Shown: piece by piece, positions 51,955-61,078 of the stretch
How the letters are laid out: every line of letters starts with the position of its first letter
How positions within the stretch are numbered: position 1 is the stretch's first letter
The notes under the pieces: generated by a model
Seen by the model: the letters and a program-made list of their open reading frames with translations, nothing else
Databases searched by the model: none
What the model was told of the DNA's origin: nothing
Translations under genes and position numbers: made by a program
Origin: Bacillota bacterium
GTDB taxonomy: Bacteria > Bacillota > Clostridia > Acetivibrionales > DTU013
Reading direction: 5' to 3'
Length of the DNA stretch: 64,000 bases
Assembly (NCBI GenBank): GCA_023435305.1
Contig: JAEYRV010000053.1
Location: forward strand, 67,634-131,633

Positions 51955-52905
51955 ATGCGACGCAAGAGCGTTAGCTACGCTAAATATGGATATATCTTTT
52001 CAGCACCATTTATACTTGCGTTCCTGATATTTTCCCTTTACCCGATTATATACACTGCCATAATTGGGTTCACAGACCTTAAGGGTTTGGGAAAGACAGA
52101 TTTTAAGTTTCTGGAGAATCCTTTCCAGAATTTCTCGACAATATTCAAAAATCCATCTTTTCAGGTGTCAATAACTAATACGGCAATTATGTGGATCATC
52201 AACTTTATACCACAGATTGTGCTAGCTCTCCTGCTCACTGCTTGGTTCACCAGCACACGCCACAAAGTAAAGGGACAGGGGTTGTTTAAAGTTCTGTTTT
52301 ACATGCCCAATATCATAACAGCAGCGACGATAGCAATACTCTTCAACTCGCTTTTCGGATATCCTATGAGCCCTATGAATGATATCCTGCAAAAGCTGGG
52401 TCTGATAGATGCTCCTATAAACTTTATGCTCCAGAAGTGGACTACGAGAGGCATCATTTCGTTCATACAATTCTGGCAGTGGTATGGATACACGATGATA
52501 GTACTGATATCGGGAGTATTGGGAATCAATCCCGAGCTCTTCGAAGCCTCTGAGATAGATGGCGCAACAAGGTCGCAGACGTTTTTCTTTATAACGCTGC
52601 CATGCTTAAGGACAATATTGCTGTTCACATTGGTCACAAGCTTGATAGGTGGTCTGCAGATGTTCGATATACCAAGGCTGTTGAACCTTGGAGGACCGGA
52701 CAATTCAACGCTTACCACGAGTGTGTTCATTTACAATCAGGCATTCTCGGGAAGCTATTTGTATAACCGTGCTGCAGCAGCAAGTATGATCATGTTTGTC
52801 GTGATATCAGCACTTTCTGGTTTGCTCTTCTATTCCATGAGGGATAAATATGCAGCCAAGATCAAGAAGCTTGAGAAAAAAGCGCAAAGGAGGGCGGCAG
52901 CATGA
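51955..52905 (+). CDS. sugar ABC transporter permease, MalF type
   Basis: The 316-residue protein has six membrane helices and the EAA loop of binding-protein-dependent permeases (ELFEASEIDGATRSQTFFFI then TLP), which contacts the ATPase. The N-terminal YAKYGYIFSAPFILAFLIFS is typical of MalF/UgpA-like subunits. Its stop overlaps the start of the second permease (ATGA). GGAGGTG lies 8 bases before the ATG. No ATPase gene is present. Firmicute sugar importers of this kind often share an MsmX/MsmK ATPase encoded elsewhere. Confidence 0.93.
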   Translation: MRRKSVSYAKYGYIFSAPFILAFLIFSLYPIIYTAIIGFTDLKGLGKTDFKFLENPFQNFSTIFKNPSFQVSITNTAIMWIINFIPQIVLALLLTAWFTSTRHKVKGQGLFKVLFYMPNIITAATIAILFNSLFGYPMSPMNDILQKLGLIDAPINFMLQKWTTRGIISFIQFWQWYGYTMIVLISGVLGINPELFEASEIDGATRSQTFFFITLPCLRTILLFTLVTSLIGGLQMFDIPRLLNLGGPDNSTLTTSVFIYNQAFSGSYLYNRAAAASMIMFVVISALSGLLFYSMRDKYAAKIKKLEKKAQRRAAA

Positions 52906-53753
52906 GTAAGCGTAAAACAGATGTATCACAATATACATTGAAAATAGTGATTTATGTTGTATGTATAATACTGTCAATACTGAGCATACTGCCGTTCTGG
53001 ATAATGCTCATGAACGCTACCAGAGGTACGTTCGAGATACAGCAGAGCGCTATTTCGCTGATACCAGGCACAAGATTGCTTGATAACTTCGCAGTACTGG
53101 CCGGCAAGACCTTTGACCCGATAAAAGGTTTCTTTAACTCTCTGATAATCTCTTCCGGTGCAACGATTGCTACAGTATATTTTTCAGCTCTTACAGCATT
53201 TGCATTGGTTGCATATGACTGGAGAATGCGTAAACCGTTCTTTACTTTCATAATGGCAGTTTTAATGATTCCTGCACAGGTTTCAGGTATTGGTTTTTAT
53301 CAGTTCATGTACCGTTTGCACTGGACCAACAGCTTTTTACCGCTGATTCTTCCGGCTATTGCGGCACCTGCGACTGTATTCTTTATGAGACAGTACCTGC
53401 TGGCCACACTTTCAATGGATGTTGTCAATTCTGCAAGAATAGATGGCGCCGGCGAATTCTACACATTCAATGCAATAATCATGCCTATAGCAAAACCTGC
53501 TATAGCAACACAAGCCATTTTCTCATTCGTGGGAAACTGGAACAACTTCTTTATGCCGCTGATCCTGTTGACTGATAACAGCAAGTATACAATGCCTATA
53601 ATGGTCAGTCTTCTCAGAGGCGATATTTACAAGACAGAGTACGGCTCAATTTATTTGGCATTATCATTGACAGTGCTTCCGCTGTTCGTTATATATTTCC
53701 TGCTTTCGAAATATATTATCGCCGGTGTAGCATTAGGCAGTATCAAGGAATAA
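52902..53753 (+). CDS. sugar ABC transporter permease, MalG type
   Basis: The 283-residue protein has six helices, the N-terminal IVIYVVCIILSILSILPFWI, and an EAA loop (VVNSARIDGAGEFYTFNAII then MPIAKPAIA). It forms a heterodimer with the MalF-type permease, whose gene it overlaps by 4 bases. The C-terminus (KYIIAGVALGSIKE) is the standard end for the family. A strong terminator follows, closing the three-gene importer operon. Confidence 0.93.
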   Translation: MSKRKTDVSQYTLKIVIYVVCIILSILSILPFWIMLMNATRGTFEIQQSAISLIPGTRLLDNFAVLAGKTFDPIKGFFNSLIISSGATIATVYFSALTAFALVAYDWRMRKPFFTFIMAVLMIPAQVSGIGFYQFMYRLHWTNSFLPLILPAIAAPATVFFMRQYLLATLSMDVVNSARIDGAGEFYTFNAIIMPIAKPAIATQAIFSFVGNWNNFFMPLILLTDNSKYTMPIMVSLLRGDIYKTEYGSIYLALSLTVLPLFVIYFLLSKYIIAGVALGSIKE

Positions 53754-53815
53754 AATATACGATACTGAGCCCGGATGACAGCTCAAGTACATAATAGAAA
53801 GTAAGAGTATGCAAC

Positions 53816-53860
53816 AAAAAGGCCTCCTGTCAAGCAAAATAGCAGGAGGCTGATTTTTTC
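53816..53860 (+). terminator. rho-independent terminator after the sugar importer
   Basis: GCCTCCTG (53822-53829) pairs with CAGGAGGC (53843-53850), with A residues before and a run of T after. Confidence 0.9.
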
Positions 53861-53982
53861 CATTCCATACAGCCCTATTTCATGTTTAAAAAACATTATC
53901 AGGGGAATATATTCACTGTTGCGGGCTTAGACTGCAGCAAAAATTTATACTTAATATATATCATTATAAAGGAGAGGTCGTT

Positions 53983-54516
53983 ATGAACTTAAAAGGAACC
54001 AAAACTGAAAAAAATTTAAGGGACGCTTTTGCAGGCGAATCTCAGGCAAGAAATAAGTATACATATTTTGCTTCCGTAGCAAAAAAAGAAGGATATGAGC
54101 AGATCGCTGCCATATTTGAAGCAACTGCAAACAATGAAAAAGAGCATGCAAAGCTTTGGTTCAAAGCTCTGGGCGAATTAGGCGATACTGCAGCAAACCT
54201 TCTTCATGCAGCAGAGGGCGAAAACTACGAGTGGACCGATATGTATGAAAGATTCGCAAAGGATGCCGAGGAAGAAGGCTTCAAGGCATTGGCCGCCCAG
54301 TTCAGGATGGTTGCTATGATCGAAAAGTCGCATGAAGAGAGATATCGTGCACTTCTTAATAATGTTGATATGAAGGCAGTATTCGAAAAATCCGAACAAA
54401 CCATGTGGGAATGCAGGAACTGCGGGCATCTCGTAATGGGCAAGAAAGCTCCGGAAATATGCCCCGTATGCGCACACCCCAAGAGCTACTTCGAAGTAAG
54501 AAAAGAAAATTATTAA
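53983..54516 (+). CDS. rbr: rubrerythrin
   Basis: The 177-residue protein has the N-terminal di-iron four-helix bundle (NLRDAFAGESQARNKYTYFA, EATANNEKEHAKLWFKALGE, MVAMIEKSHEERYRALL), in which the Glu and His ligands of both EKEHAK-type motifs are present. A C-terminal rubredoxin-like FeS4 domain follows (WECRNCGHLVMG ... EICPVCAHPKSYF). It reduces hydrogen peroxide to water in anaerobes. Electrons come from NADH through rubredoxin-type carriers; the flavoprotein at 57658-58983, itself with a rubredoxin-like domain, may be one source. GGAGAGG precedes the ATG. Confidence 0.96.
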   Translation: MNLKGTKTEKNLRDAFAGESQARNKYTYFASVAKKEGYEQIAAIFEATANNEKEHAKLWFKALGELGDTAANLLHAAEGENYEWTDMYERFAKDAEEEGFKALAAQFRMVAMIEKSHEERYRALLNNVDMKAVFEKSEQTMWECRNCGHLVMGKKAPEICPVCAHPKSYFEVRKENY

Positions 54517-54527
54517 TTTGTTTGTAT

Positions 54528-54642
54528 CGGGGTCAGGCTTGAATTTTAGTTGGGGGTCAGGCTTGAAATATTCCTTTATTCATATAATGAATAAAGGAAT
54601 ATTTCAAGCCTGACCCCCTAATAAAATTCAAGCCTGACCCCG
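54528..54642. repeat. 115-bp nested palindrome of the GGGGTCAGGCTTGA family
   Basis: The outer arms CGGGGTCAGGCTTGAATTTT enclose a second, inner palindrome GGGGGTCAGGCTTGAAATAT...(to 54619). Together they make almost one continuous 115-base inverted repeat. It lies 12 bases after the rubrerythrin stop. Confidence 0.95.
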
Positions 54643-54756
54643 TTTTACCGTTTTAGACTATTTACAATAGTTTGCCCACATGCTCTTAGTATAAATATAG
54701 TATGGTATAATTTGCATGAATACTTTACTTTATTTATACAAAGGGGGTCTGTCAAG

Positions 54757-55914
54757 ATGAAAAGATCGATTACCATGCTGTTGGTGCTTATGCTGCTGAT
54801 GGCCTTGATCACAGGGTGCGGTTCCGGAGCTGTTAGCAATGATGTCGCCGACAGTTCTGCTGGACAGATTGATGAAGATAACAGTCAGGCGAAGGATGAG
54901 CAAGTACCTGATGCGGTGCAGGATGTCAGCACTGCAGATGAAAGTCAAATATCCGATACAACAAAGGATATCAGTGCCGTAGATGAGAGTCAGAATACTG
55001 ATGCAGCAGAGGACCAGCAGGTTGATACTGCTTCAGAAGATTCCATAAAAGAAATTCCAAATGTATATATGACAACAAGTATCAGTCCTGAAGGGTTGAT
55101 GAATGTTTATAAGGCTCTTGACCGTGCTGCAGAAGGAAAGGTAGCTATAAAGCTGCATATGGGTGAGCCCGGAGGCCACAATTTTCTGTCTCCCGACCTT
55201 GTAAAGGATTTTGTCCAGTCGCTCAATGGTACATTTGTCGACTGCAATACTGCTTATGGCGGACTTAGGGGAACAACAAAGATGCATATGCAGGCGGCCG
55301 AAGATCATGGCTTCACTGAAGTTGCTCCTGTTGACATAATGGATGCGGACGATACTATCAGCCTTCCTATAAAAAACGGAAAACATCTGAAAGAAGACAT
55401 AGTTGGTTCGCACTTTGAAAACTACGATTTCTATGTAGTTCTATCCCATTTTAAAGGTCATGAAATGGGCGGTTTTGGCGGAGCGATCAAAAATATGTCA
55501 ATAGGCATCGCATCTGTAAAGGGTAAAAACCTGATACATACTGCAGGCAAAAGCAGCAGCAGTATGTGGGGCGGAATACAGGACAATTTTCTGGAGTCGA
55601 TGGCTGAAGCAGCTAAAGCTGTAGCTGATAACAGGGGAGAACGTATACTCTACATCAATGTAATGAATAACCTGTCCATTGACTGTGACTGCAATAACCA
55701 CCCGGCAAAACCGGATATGGCTGATATAGGCATTCTGGCATCACTTGACCCGGTAGCTCTTGACAAAGCCTGTGTGGATCTTGTATACGCCGCTCCTGAT
55801 GGACAATCACTAATAAAGCGTATGGAAGCAAAAAATGGGATACATACGCTGGAGTATGCAGAAGAAATAGGCTTGGGAAGCCAAAAATACAAACTTATAA
55901 AACTGGATGATTGA
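54757..55914 (+). CDS. DUF362-family lipoprotein
   Basis: ATG 54757 (AAAGGGGG 9 bases upstream) starts a lipoprotein signal, MLLVLMLLMALITGC with C21. The frame's earlier ATG at 54712 has no site. A tether of about 75 residues has repeated elements (QDVSTADESQISDT / KDISAVDESQNTDA). The DUF362 domain follows: NVYMTTSISPEGLMNVYKAL, AIKLHMGEPGGHNFLSPDLV, VLSHFKGHEMGGFGGAIKNM, VKGKNLIHTAG and PDMADIGILASLDPVALDKA. DUF362 is found in cytoplasmic iron-sulphur-linked proteins and its activity is unknown; an outward-facing lipoprotein form is less usual. The permease downstream starts 4 bases after its stop, so the two are probably a functional pair. Confidence 0.85.
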   Translation: MKRSITMLLVLMLLMALITGCGSGAVSNDVADSSAGQIDEDNSQAKDEQVPDAVQDVSTADESQISDTTKDISAVDESQNTDAAEDQQVDTASEDSIKEIPNVYMTTSISPEGLMNVYKALDRAAEGKVAIKLHMGEPGGHNFLSPDLVKDFVQSLNGTFVDCNTAYGGLRGTTKMHMQAAEDHGFTEVAPVDIMDADDTISLPIKNGKHLKEDIVGSHFENYDFYVVLSHFKGHEMGGFGGAIKNMSIGIASVKGKNLIHTAGKSSSSMWGGIQDNFLESMAEAAKAVADNRGERILYINVMNNLSIDCDCNNHPAKPDMADIGILASLDPVALDKACVDLVYAAPDGQSLIKRMEAKNGIHTLEYAEEIGLGSQKYKLIKLDD

Positions 55915-55917
55915 TAA

Positions 55918-56817
55918 ATGATAGATATATTTGAACGAGAAGCGATATACCTGTGGTTTTATTTCAGTGTCCAGCTCAATCAGATCATCTGGTACTGGAT
56001 AGTGGGTATTTTGCTGGGATCAGTGATATCTGTATTTGGTAAAGAGAAGATCCACAAGCTTTTTTCTTCGATGGCTGACAAACGCCTTGGGATATTCGGG
56101 GTGGTGCCGGCGAGTATGATCGGTATCGCCTCTCCTCTTTGCATGTATGGAACCATTCCTATAGCTGCTTCCTTTTCCGAAAAGGGAATAAGAGATGACT
56201 GGCTGGCTGCCTTTATGATGAGCTCCATATTGCTCAATCCCCAGTTGCTCATATACAGCGCTGCGCTTGGAAAGACAGCTTTGGCGGTGCGATTTGTAAG
56301 CTGTTTTTTGTGCGGCATGGCTGCAGGTCTGTTCGTTCGGATATTCTATAAGAATAAACGCTTTTTCAATTTCGACGGCTTTACAGAAGCATCGAACAGG
56401 GACACACACCCAAATATATTAATACGCTTGTTGAAGAACATATGGAGAAATATCAAGGCCACAGGTGTGTATTTCCTGATAGGTGTTGCACTATCTGCAC
56501 TGTTTCAACGATATGTGCCCTCAGAAATTTTCGCAGGGCTTTTCGGCAGGAACCATGGTTTTGGTGTCTTAATGGCAGCCACCATCGGTGTGCCGCTTTA
56601 TGTATGCGGCGGAGGAACGATCCCTTTGCTCGCGGAATGGTTACAGTCAGGAATGAGTATGGGGTCGGCAGCAGCTTTCATGATTACCGGACCTGCAACA
56701 AAAATCACTAATCTGGGAGCTGTTAAAATTGTTCTCGGTGTAAGGCGATTTATACTGTATATATTGTTTTCAGTGCTGTTTGCTGCTGTAACCGGTATAA
56801 TTATTAATATATTGTGA
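55918..56817 (+). CDS. YraQ/ArsP-type permease (DUF318)
   Basis: The 299-residue membrane protein shows the two inverted halves of the YraQ/ArsP-like permease family, each with a conserved small-residue and Pro-containing motif: IASPLCMYGTIPIAASFSEK and IGVPLYVCGGGTIPLLAEWL. About eight helices are visible, with a hydrophilic middle loop (FFNFDGFTEASNRDTHPN). The paired cysteines in these motifs are typical. Relatives export organoarsenicals or have unknown metal or thiol-linked substrates. It follows the DUF362 lipoprotein by 4 bases, and translation may be coupled since its own ribosome binding site is weak. Confidence 0.85.
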   Translation: MIDIFEREAIYLWFYFSVQLNQIIWYWIVGILLGSVISVFGKEKIHKLFSSMADKRLGIFGVVPASMIGIASPLCMYGTIPIAASFSEKGIRDDWLAAFMMSSILLNPQLLIYSAALGKTALAVRFVSCFLCGMAAGLFVRIFYKNKRFFNFDGFTEASNRDTHPNILIRLLKNIWRNIKATGVYFLIGVALSALFQRYVPSEIFAGLFGRNHGFGVLMAATIGVPLYVCGGGTIPLLAEWLQSGMSMGSAAAFMITGPATKITNLGAVKIVLGVRRFILYILFSVLFAAVTGIIINIL

Positions 56818-56818
56818 A

Positions 56819-56909
56819 CGGGGTCAAGCTTGAAATATTCCTTTATTCATAAAATGAATAAAGGAATATTTCAAGCCTGACCCCCATTTAAATTCAAGCC
56901 TGACCCCGT
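56819..56909. repeat. GGGGTCAGGCTTGA-family palindrome, asymmetric copy
   Basis: GGGGTCAAGCTTGAAATATT... (56820-) pairs with the complement ending CCCCC at 56885; an extra half-site, AAATTCAAGCCTGACCCCG, follows (56890-56908). Compared with 54528-54642, the left outer arm is missing, as if deleted by recombination between repeat arms. It lies 2 bases after the permease stop and just beyond the 3' end of the convergent gene. Confidence 0.92.
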
Positions 56910-56914
56910 TTTTA

Positions 56915-57493
56915 TCAGTCCTGTCTGCCCTCGATTGCGCACAGAAGTAGTCCTGCGGCAAGGCCCAGACGTCTGTCAAGTATATGGTTGGTATCCTTAG
57001 CAAAATCGACATCAAGCTTCATTATAAAAGGATTGAATCTTTGTCTGCATACACCGACGACCTGCCCGTTAATTTCAATATCAAATGACTGGGGAATAAG
57101 ATTTGTAAGGAAACGTCTGAGCAAAGCAAGTCCTGTACTATCTTCCTTTATGAATCCGATCTGATTGTCATTGGCGTCGAGTATCAGCCATTCATCCTTT
57201 ATTATTGACTTGAGACCTTTCCTCTTCAATGCTCCTACCTTTTCGCCGGTCACTGCATCAATAACATCATATGCCGCTGAAAAATCGATTACTTGTCTTG
57301 CTTGAATGGTTATGAGTTCATTTTGCATGTCTTCGCCAGTGTAAAGCCGTATATCCTCCTTCAGCTTGAAGGCCTTCATTTTAGAAAACATGATTACCTG
57401 GCCGCTGGGATCAAAAACATGGAATTTCGCACCTACAAGTGTCAGGACTTTCCTTCGGATCAGATAATTCGGAAGCTCATAAAGGTTACTCAA
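56915..57493 (-). CDS. LURP-one-related (tubby/scramblase-like) protein
   Basis: I place the start at TTG 57493 because AGGAG lies about 8 bases upstream, giving 193 residues that begin SNLYELPNYLIRRKVLTLVG; the longer frame has no site. The body has repeating beta-strands typical of LURP-one/DUF567 proteins: KFHVFDPSGQVIMFSKMKAF, IITIQARQVIDFSAAYDVID-like strands, GALKRKGLKSIIKDEWLILD, and FDIEINGQVVGVCRQRFNPF. It ends in a hydrophobic helix (RRLGLAAGLLLCAIEGRQD). The fold is a 12-strand barrel around a helix. Bacterial members may bind lipid or the membrane, but the function is unknown. Confidence 0.82.
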   Translation of the reverse strand: MSNLYELPNYLIRRKVLTLVGAKFHVFDPSGQVIMFSKMKAFKLKEDIRLYTGEDMQNELITIQARQVIDFSAAYDVIDAVTGEKVGALKRKGLKSIIKDEWLILDANDNQIGFIKEDSTGLALLRRFLTNLIPQSFDIEINGQVVGVCRQRFNPFIMKLDVDFAKDTNHILDRRLGLAAGLLLCAIEGRQD

Positions 57494-57645
57494 ATCAATC
57501 ACTCCTATGTAAGATTTTACTGTAATAATACCATATTTAGTGACAATTTTCCACATTTTTCATCATTTGAGTAATTCTTTTTTATACTGAGTAATCATTA
57601 TGAATATATTGTCTTAGAAGTGATGCAATTTGTTTTAACCAGGTG

Positions 57646-57670
57646 GGATGTCCCATCTCATGGGACATCC
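57646..57670 (-). terminator. 11-bp perfect hairpin overlapping a stop codon
   Basis: GGATGTCCCAT (57646-57656) pairs with ATGGGACATCC (57660-57670). The hairpin overlaps the stop codon of the leftward flavoprotein gene. There is no T-run, so it may be an RNA-stabilising end rather than a classical terminator. Confidence 0.5.
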
Positions 57671-58983
57671 TTGTAGCTCCGCTTCTCATTGAGTGCATCG
57701 GTCAACTGTGCGAGCCTTGATATATCACCTATAAGGATGACGCCCGCCAGGCGGTTATCAATAAAAAAGTACTTTTCGTAGGTGTTTTTTGCTGTATCCC
57801 TGACTTCTCTTGTTTTATATTTGATATCTGCATTCCTGCCATTATCACCTGCTGCAAACAGAGATGTGTCCATACCCTCAAATGTAAGAGCTGGCGGAAC
57901 AGGCTTGTATTCGAGCTGTTCTCCTGCAGCGTTGGCACCTGCGATCTTTCCCATATCAAGAGCCTGAGACCAGAGAGAATAGTTGGTCCCATTGTAATAT
58001 GCGCAGTCTCCGCAGGCATATATGTCCGGAATGTTTGTCTCCATTTTTTCATTGACGACTACGCCGCGATCGACTGCCAGACAGGCTTCTTTTGCCAAAG
58101 CAGTATTCGGACGCACTCCGCAGGATATTATAACTAGGTCGGCTGGATAGCGTGTACCATCTTCCAGTTCGACACCTGTTACTGAGCTGTCGCCGGTTAT
58201 TGCTCTGATATTGGCGCTCAGCCTGAAATCTATACCCTTGCTTCTTATTATATCAGCAATAAAATCCCCGGCCGCATCGTCAAGCTGCCGCACCATGAGC
58301 TTATCGGCGACTTCAAGTACTGTCACGTGGCTTGATTTGCTCATTTCCCAGGCTGCCTCAAGACCGAGTACGCCTCCTCCGATAACGACAGTATTTTTTA
58401 CGATCGGGGTGAGTTCCCTGATCTTTTTCACATCTGATACACGACGTATTGCGACTATTTCCGGTTTGCCTGTGTACAGGTTCGGTGGTATAAAGCACTC
58501 GGAGCCGAGAGCGTATATGCATTTGTCATATTTCAACAGGCTGCCGTCACTGAGGGTCACTGATTTGCCAGCAGTGTCGATCTTCTCTGCACTGATACCG
58601 AGCATAGTGACGATGTTATTCTGTTTATACCAATCTGCATCATGGACAGCAATTTCGTCAGCATTTACCAGCGTGCTCAGAGCTTTTGTCAGCATGGGCC
58701 GGTTGTAGCTGGGTACAGGCTCATCAGATACCATGATTATGGAACATGTAGAATTCCTTTTCCTTATTTCCTCTGCTGCGCTGATCCCGGCGGCACCATT
58801 GCCCAATATAAGGAATACCTCTTCCGTATCCTTTCTGAACGATGTTTCCTCTTCTTCAAAAGGTTCAAACAGATCGGGTCCTACACCGCAAACAGGGCAT
58901 GTATCAAGCGATGCATCAAATACAGCGCCGCATATGAGGCATCTTACCTTTTTTGCTTTTCCATTAAGCTTGTACTCTTCCAT
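57658..58983 (-). CDS. FAD/NAD(P)H oxidoreductase with N-terminal rubredoxin-like zinc/iron domain
   Basis: The 441-residue protein begins with a small CxxC...CxxC domain (VRCLICGAVFDASLDTCPVCGVG), like the rubredoxin-type knuckles of rubrerythrin. A class I pyridine-nucleotide disulfide-type flavoprotein follows: FAD site FLILGNGAAGISAAEEIRKR, NAD(P)H site VVIGGGVLGLEAAWEMSKSS, and the second FAD motif IPDIYACGDCAYY. It resembles NADH-rubredoxin oxidoreductases and probably passes electrons from NADH to rubredoxin-like acceptors such as rubrerythrin (53983-54516). No redox-active CxxxxC disulfide is seen. It is a single leftward gene with a good upstream site (AAGGAG). Confidence 0.88.
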   Translation of the reverse strand: MEEYKLNGKAKKVRCLICGAVFDASLDTCPVCGVGPDLFEPFEEEETSFRKDTEEVFLILGNGAAGISAAEEIRKRNSTCSIIMVSDEPVPSYNRPMLTKALSTLVNADEIAVHDADWYKQNNIVTMLGISAEKIDTAGKSVTLSDGSLLKYDKCIYALGSECFIPPNLYTGKPEIVAIRRVSDVKKIRELTPIVKNTVVIGGGVLGLEAAWEMSKSSHVTVLEVADKLMVRQLDDAAGDFIADIIRSKGIDFRLSANIRAITGDSSVTGVELEDGTRYPADLVIISCGVRPNTALAKEACLAVDRGVVVNEKMETNIPDIYACGDCAYYNGTNYSLWSQALDMGKIAGANAAGEQLEYKPVPPALTFEGMDTSLFAAGDNGRNADIKYKTREVRDTAKNTYEKYFFIDNRLAGVILIGDISRLAQLTDALNEKRSYKDVP

Positions 58984-59245
58984 ACCAGTCTCCTTATTTA
59001 TGAATATCTGCTTTTATTTTATACCATAAAGCTGAGGTATTAAACTATAATTTCTAATGTTTTCCGCTGTCTAAGAAAGATTACCGTATGTGTCCATCGA
59101 CAATTCGACTCATGACTTGTTTACGTTACAACTATTTTATAGAAAATAAAAATTGTATATAACTCTTTATTTATATACCACATAATGGCGATGATGGTGT
59201 AAAATATTCTCACGTGTTTATTTGATATTACGTGGGGTAGTTGAT

Positions 59246-61078
59246 ATGGAAAAACAAAAGATCGGCAGGATCCGTGCTATCGGCAATATTTTTTATGCCG
59301 TCAGGCTCATGTGGGGGATGTGCAGGGGAATAGTCGTACATACAGCTCTTATGAATGCTGTTGAGTATTTTGGATGGATATTTTATGACCTGTTTTTTAT
59401 TCGCTATCTGATCGGTGCTATAGAAAACCAGGAGAGCTTTTCATATATAATGAGGTTTATTTTGATTTCCGGCCTGGTATTCCTCATAGTTTCTGCCTAC
59501 GTCTCATATATTGAGGGAACATTCCGTCCTATGGCCGGTGCGACACTGTACCGCAAGCTTTACGGCATGCTGTATAAAAAAGCCGGGAGCGTGGAACTCA
59601 GATGCTTTGAAGACAGCGCCTTCTATAACAAGTATGCACTGGCTGTTGACAAGGCTGACGAGAACCTGTTCATGATCGTCCGCAACCTTTTTGGCATAGT
59701 CTTCGGCGGAATAGCGGCTGTGGTAGTGTTTTACGCCATGTATACCATAGACAGCATAGCTGTGCTTTTTGTTTTCTTTCCCATCATAGGCAATTTTGTT
59801 TTCGGATACATATACAATAAAATGCTGTTCAAACGCGAGCAGGCGCTGGTTCCGTACAAACGAAGGATCGAATATGTGAACCGTGTAATGCACCTGGCCG
59901 ATTTTTCAAAGGAAATGCGCCTGTCCAATGTATATAACCTCATGAAATACAAATACTTGAAGGCACTGGATGGGATCTTCGAGACCGTCGAAAAGTATGT
60001 ATTCAAAATAAATATTCCGCTTTGGTTCAGGAATATTTTCACCTTTACCATAATCTTTGAAGGGGTGCTTCTCTACGGAGCTTACCGCACCATTGTCAGC
60101 AAATCCATGAGTCTGGCCGAGCTGGCCGTGTTGTCCACTGCCATGGTGTCAGCCACATGGATATTGATAGGCTTTACAGAGCACATACTGCAAAGCGTCA
60201 AGCTGGGTATATTTACGGAAAACATTCGCAGTTTCCTTGCATATGAGCCGAAGCTGCCTGAGGACTATGACGGGATCATTCCCGAGAAGGATATTGAATC
60301 GATAGAGTTCAGAAATGTCAGCTTCGCCTATAAGGAAGACAGTGATTATACCATCAGGAATCTTTCGTTCAGGATCGATGCAAAATCCAGCCTGGCTCTG
60401 GTTGGCCACAACGGCGCGGGCAAAACGACTATCATAAAGCTGCTCTTCCGCCTTTACGATCCAACCGAGGGTGAGATCCTGCTGAACGGGCGAAACATAA
60501 AGGAATACAACCTCAAGGCTTATCGCGGTCTGTTTGCGGCGGCATTTCAGGATTATAAGGTATTTGCACTGAGCATCAGAGAAAATGTCATGATGCGAAA
60601 GGCTGATTCGCAGGACGATGAGGTGGTATATGACGCTCTTAAAAAGGCAGGCGTATACGAAAAGGTAATGTCCCTGCCCAAGAAGGCCGATACCGTACTT
60701 ACAAAGGAATTCGATGAAGAAGGAGCATTGCTTTCAGGGGGAGAATACCAGAAAATCGTGGTTGCCAGAGCTTTCGCAAAGGATGTTCCTATCAAGGTTT
60801 TTGACGAACCATCCAGCGCATTGGACCCGATAGCTGAATACGAACTGTATGAAAGCATTTTACGGGACAGCAGGGGAAAGACGATGATTTTCATATCACA
60901 CAGGCTTTCTTCAGTACGCAATGCAGATATGATACTGATGCTTGAAAACGGAGAGATCATTGAGCGTGGAACACATAAGGAGCTTATGGAGCAAAACGGC
61001 GCTTACGCTGATATGTACAACAAGCAGGCGAAAAATTACCTTGCCGTTGAGAGCCTTAAGGAGGTGGGCGCAGTTTGA
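59246..61078 (+). CDS. ABC exporter half-transporter A (permease-ATPase fusion)
   Basis: ATG 59246 is preferred (GGGGT 8 bases upstream) over the frame's TTG at 59222, giving 610 residues. Six N-terminal helices (for example YIMRFILISGLVFLIVSAYV and GIVFGGIAAVVVFYAMYTID) are fused to an ATPase with Walker A GHNGAGKTT, Q-loop AAFQDYKVFA, signature LLSGGEYQKIVVARAF, Walker B IKVFDEPSSALDPIAE and switch H in IFISHRLSS. The signature serine and the catalytic Glu are intact. The next gene encodes a second half-transporter and overlaps it by 4 bases, so they form a heterodimer. The substrate is unknown; peptide or lipid export is typical. Confidence 0.92.
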   Translation: MEKQKIGRIRAIGNIFYAVRLMWGMCRGIVVHTALMNAVEYFGWIFYDLFFIRYLIGAIENQESFSYIMRFILISGLVFLIVSAYVSYIEGTFRPMAGATLYRKLYGMLYKKAGSVELRCFEDSAFYNKYALAVDKADENLFMIVRNLFGIVFGGIAAVVVFYAMYTIDSIAVLFVFFPIIGNFVFGYIYNKMLFKREQALVPYKRRIEYVNRVMHLADFSKEMRLSNVYNLMKYKYLKALDGIFETVEKYVFKINIPLWFRNIFTFTIIFEGVLLYGAYRTIVSKSMSLAELAVLSTAMVSATWILIGFTEHILQSVKLGIFTENIRSFLAYEPKLPEDYDGIIPEKDIESIEFRNVSFAYKEDSDYTIRNLSFRIDAKSSLALVGHNGAGKTTIIKLLFRLYDPTEGEILLNGRNIKEYNLKAYRGLFAAAFQDYKVFALSIRENVMMRKADSQDDEVVYDALKKAGVYEKVMSLPKKADTVLTKEFDEEGALLSGGEYQKIVVARAFAKDVPIKVFDEPSSALDPIAEYELYESILRDSRGKTMIFISHRLSSVRNADMILMLENGEIIERGTHKELMEQNGAYADMYNKQAKNYLAVESLKEVGAV

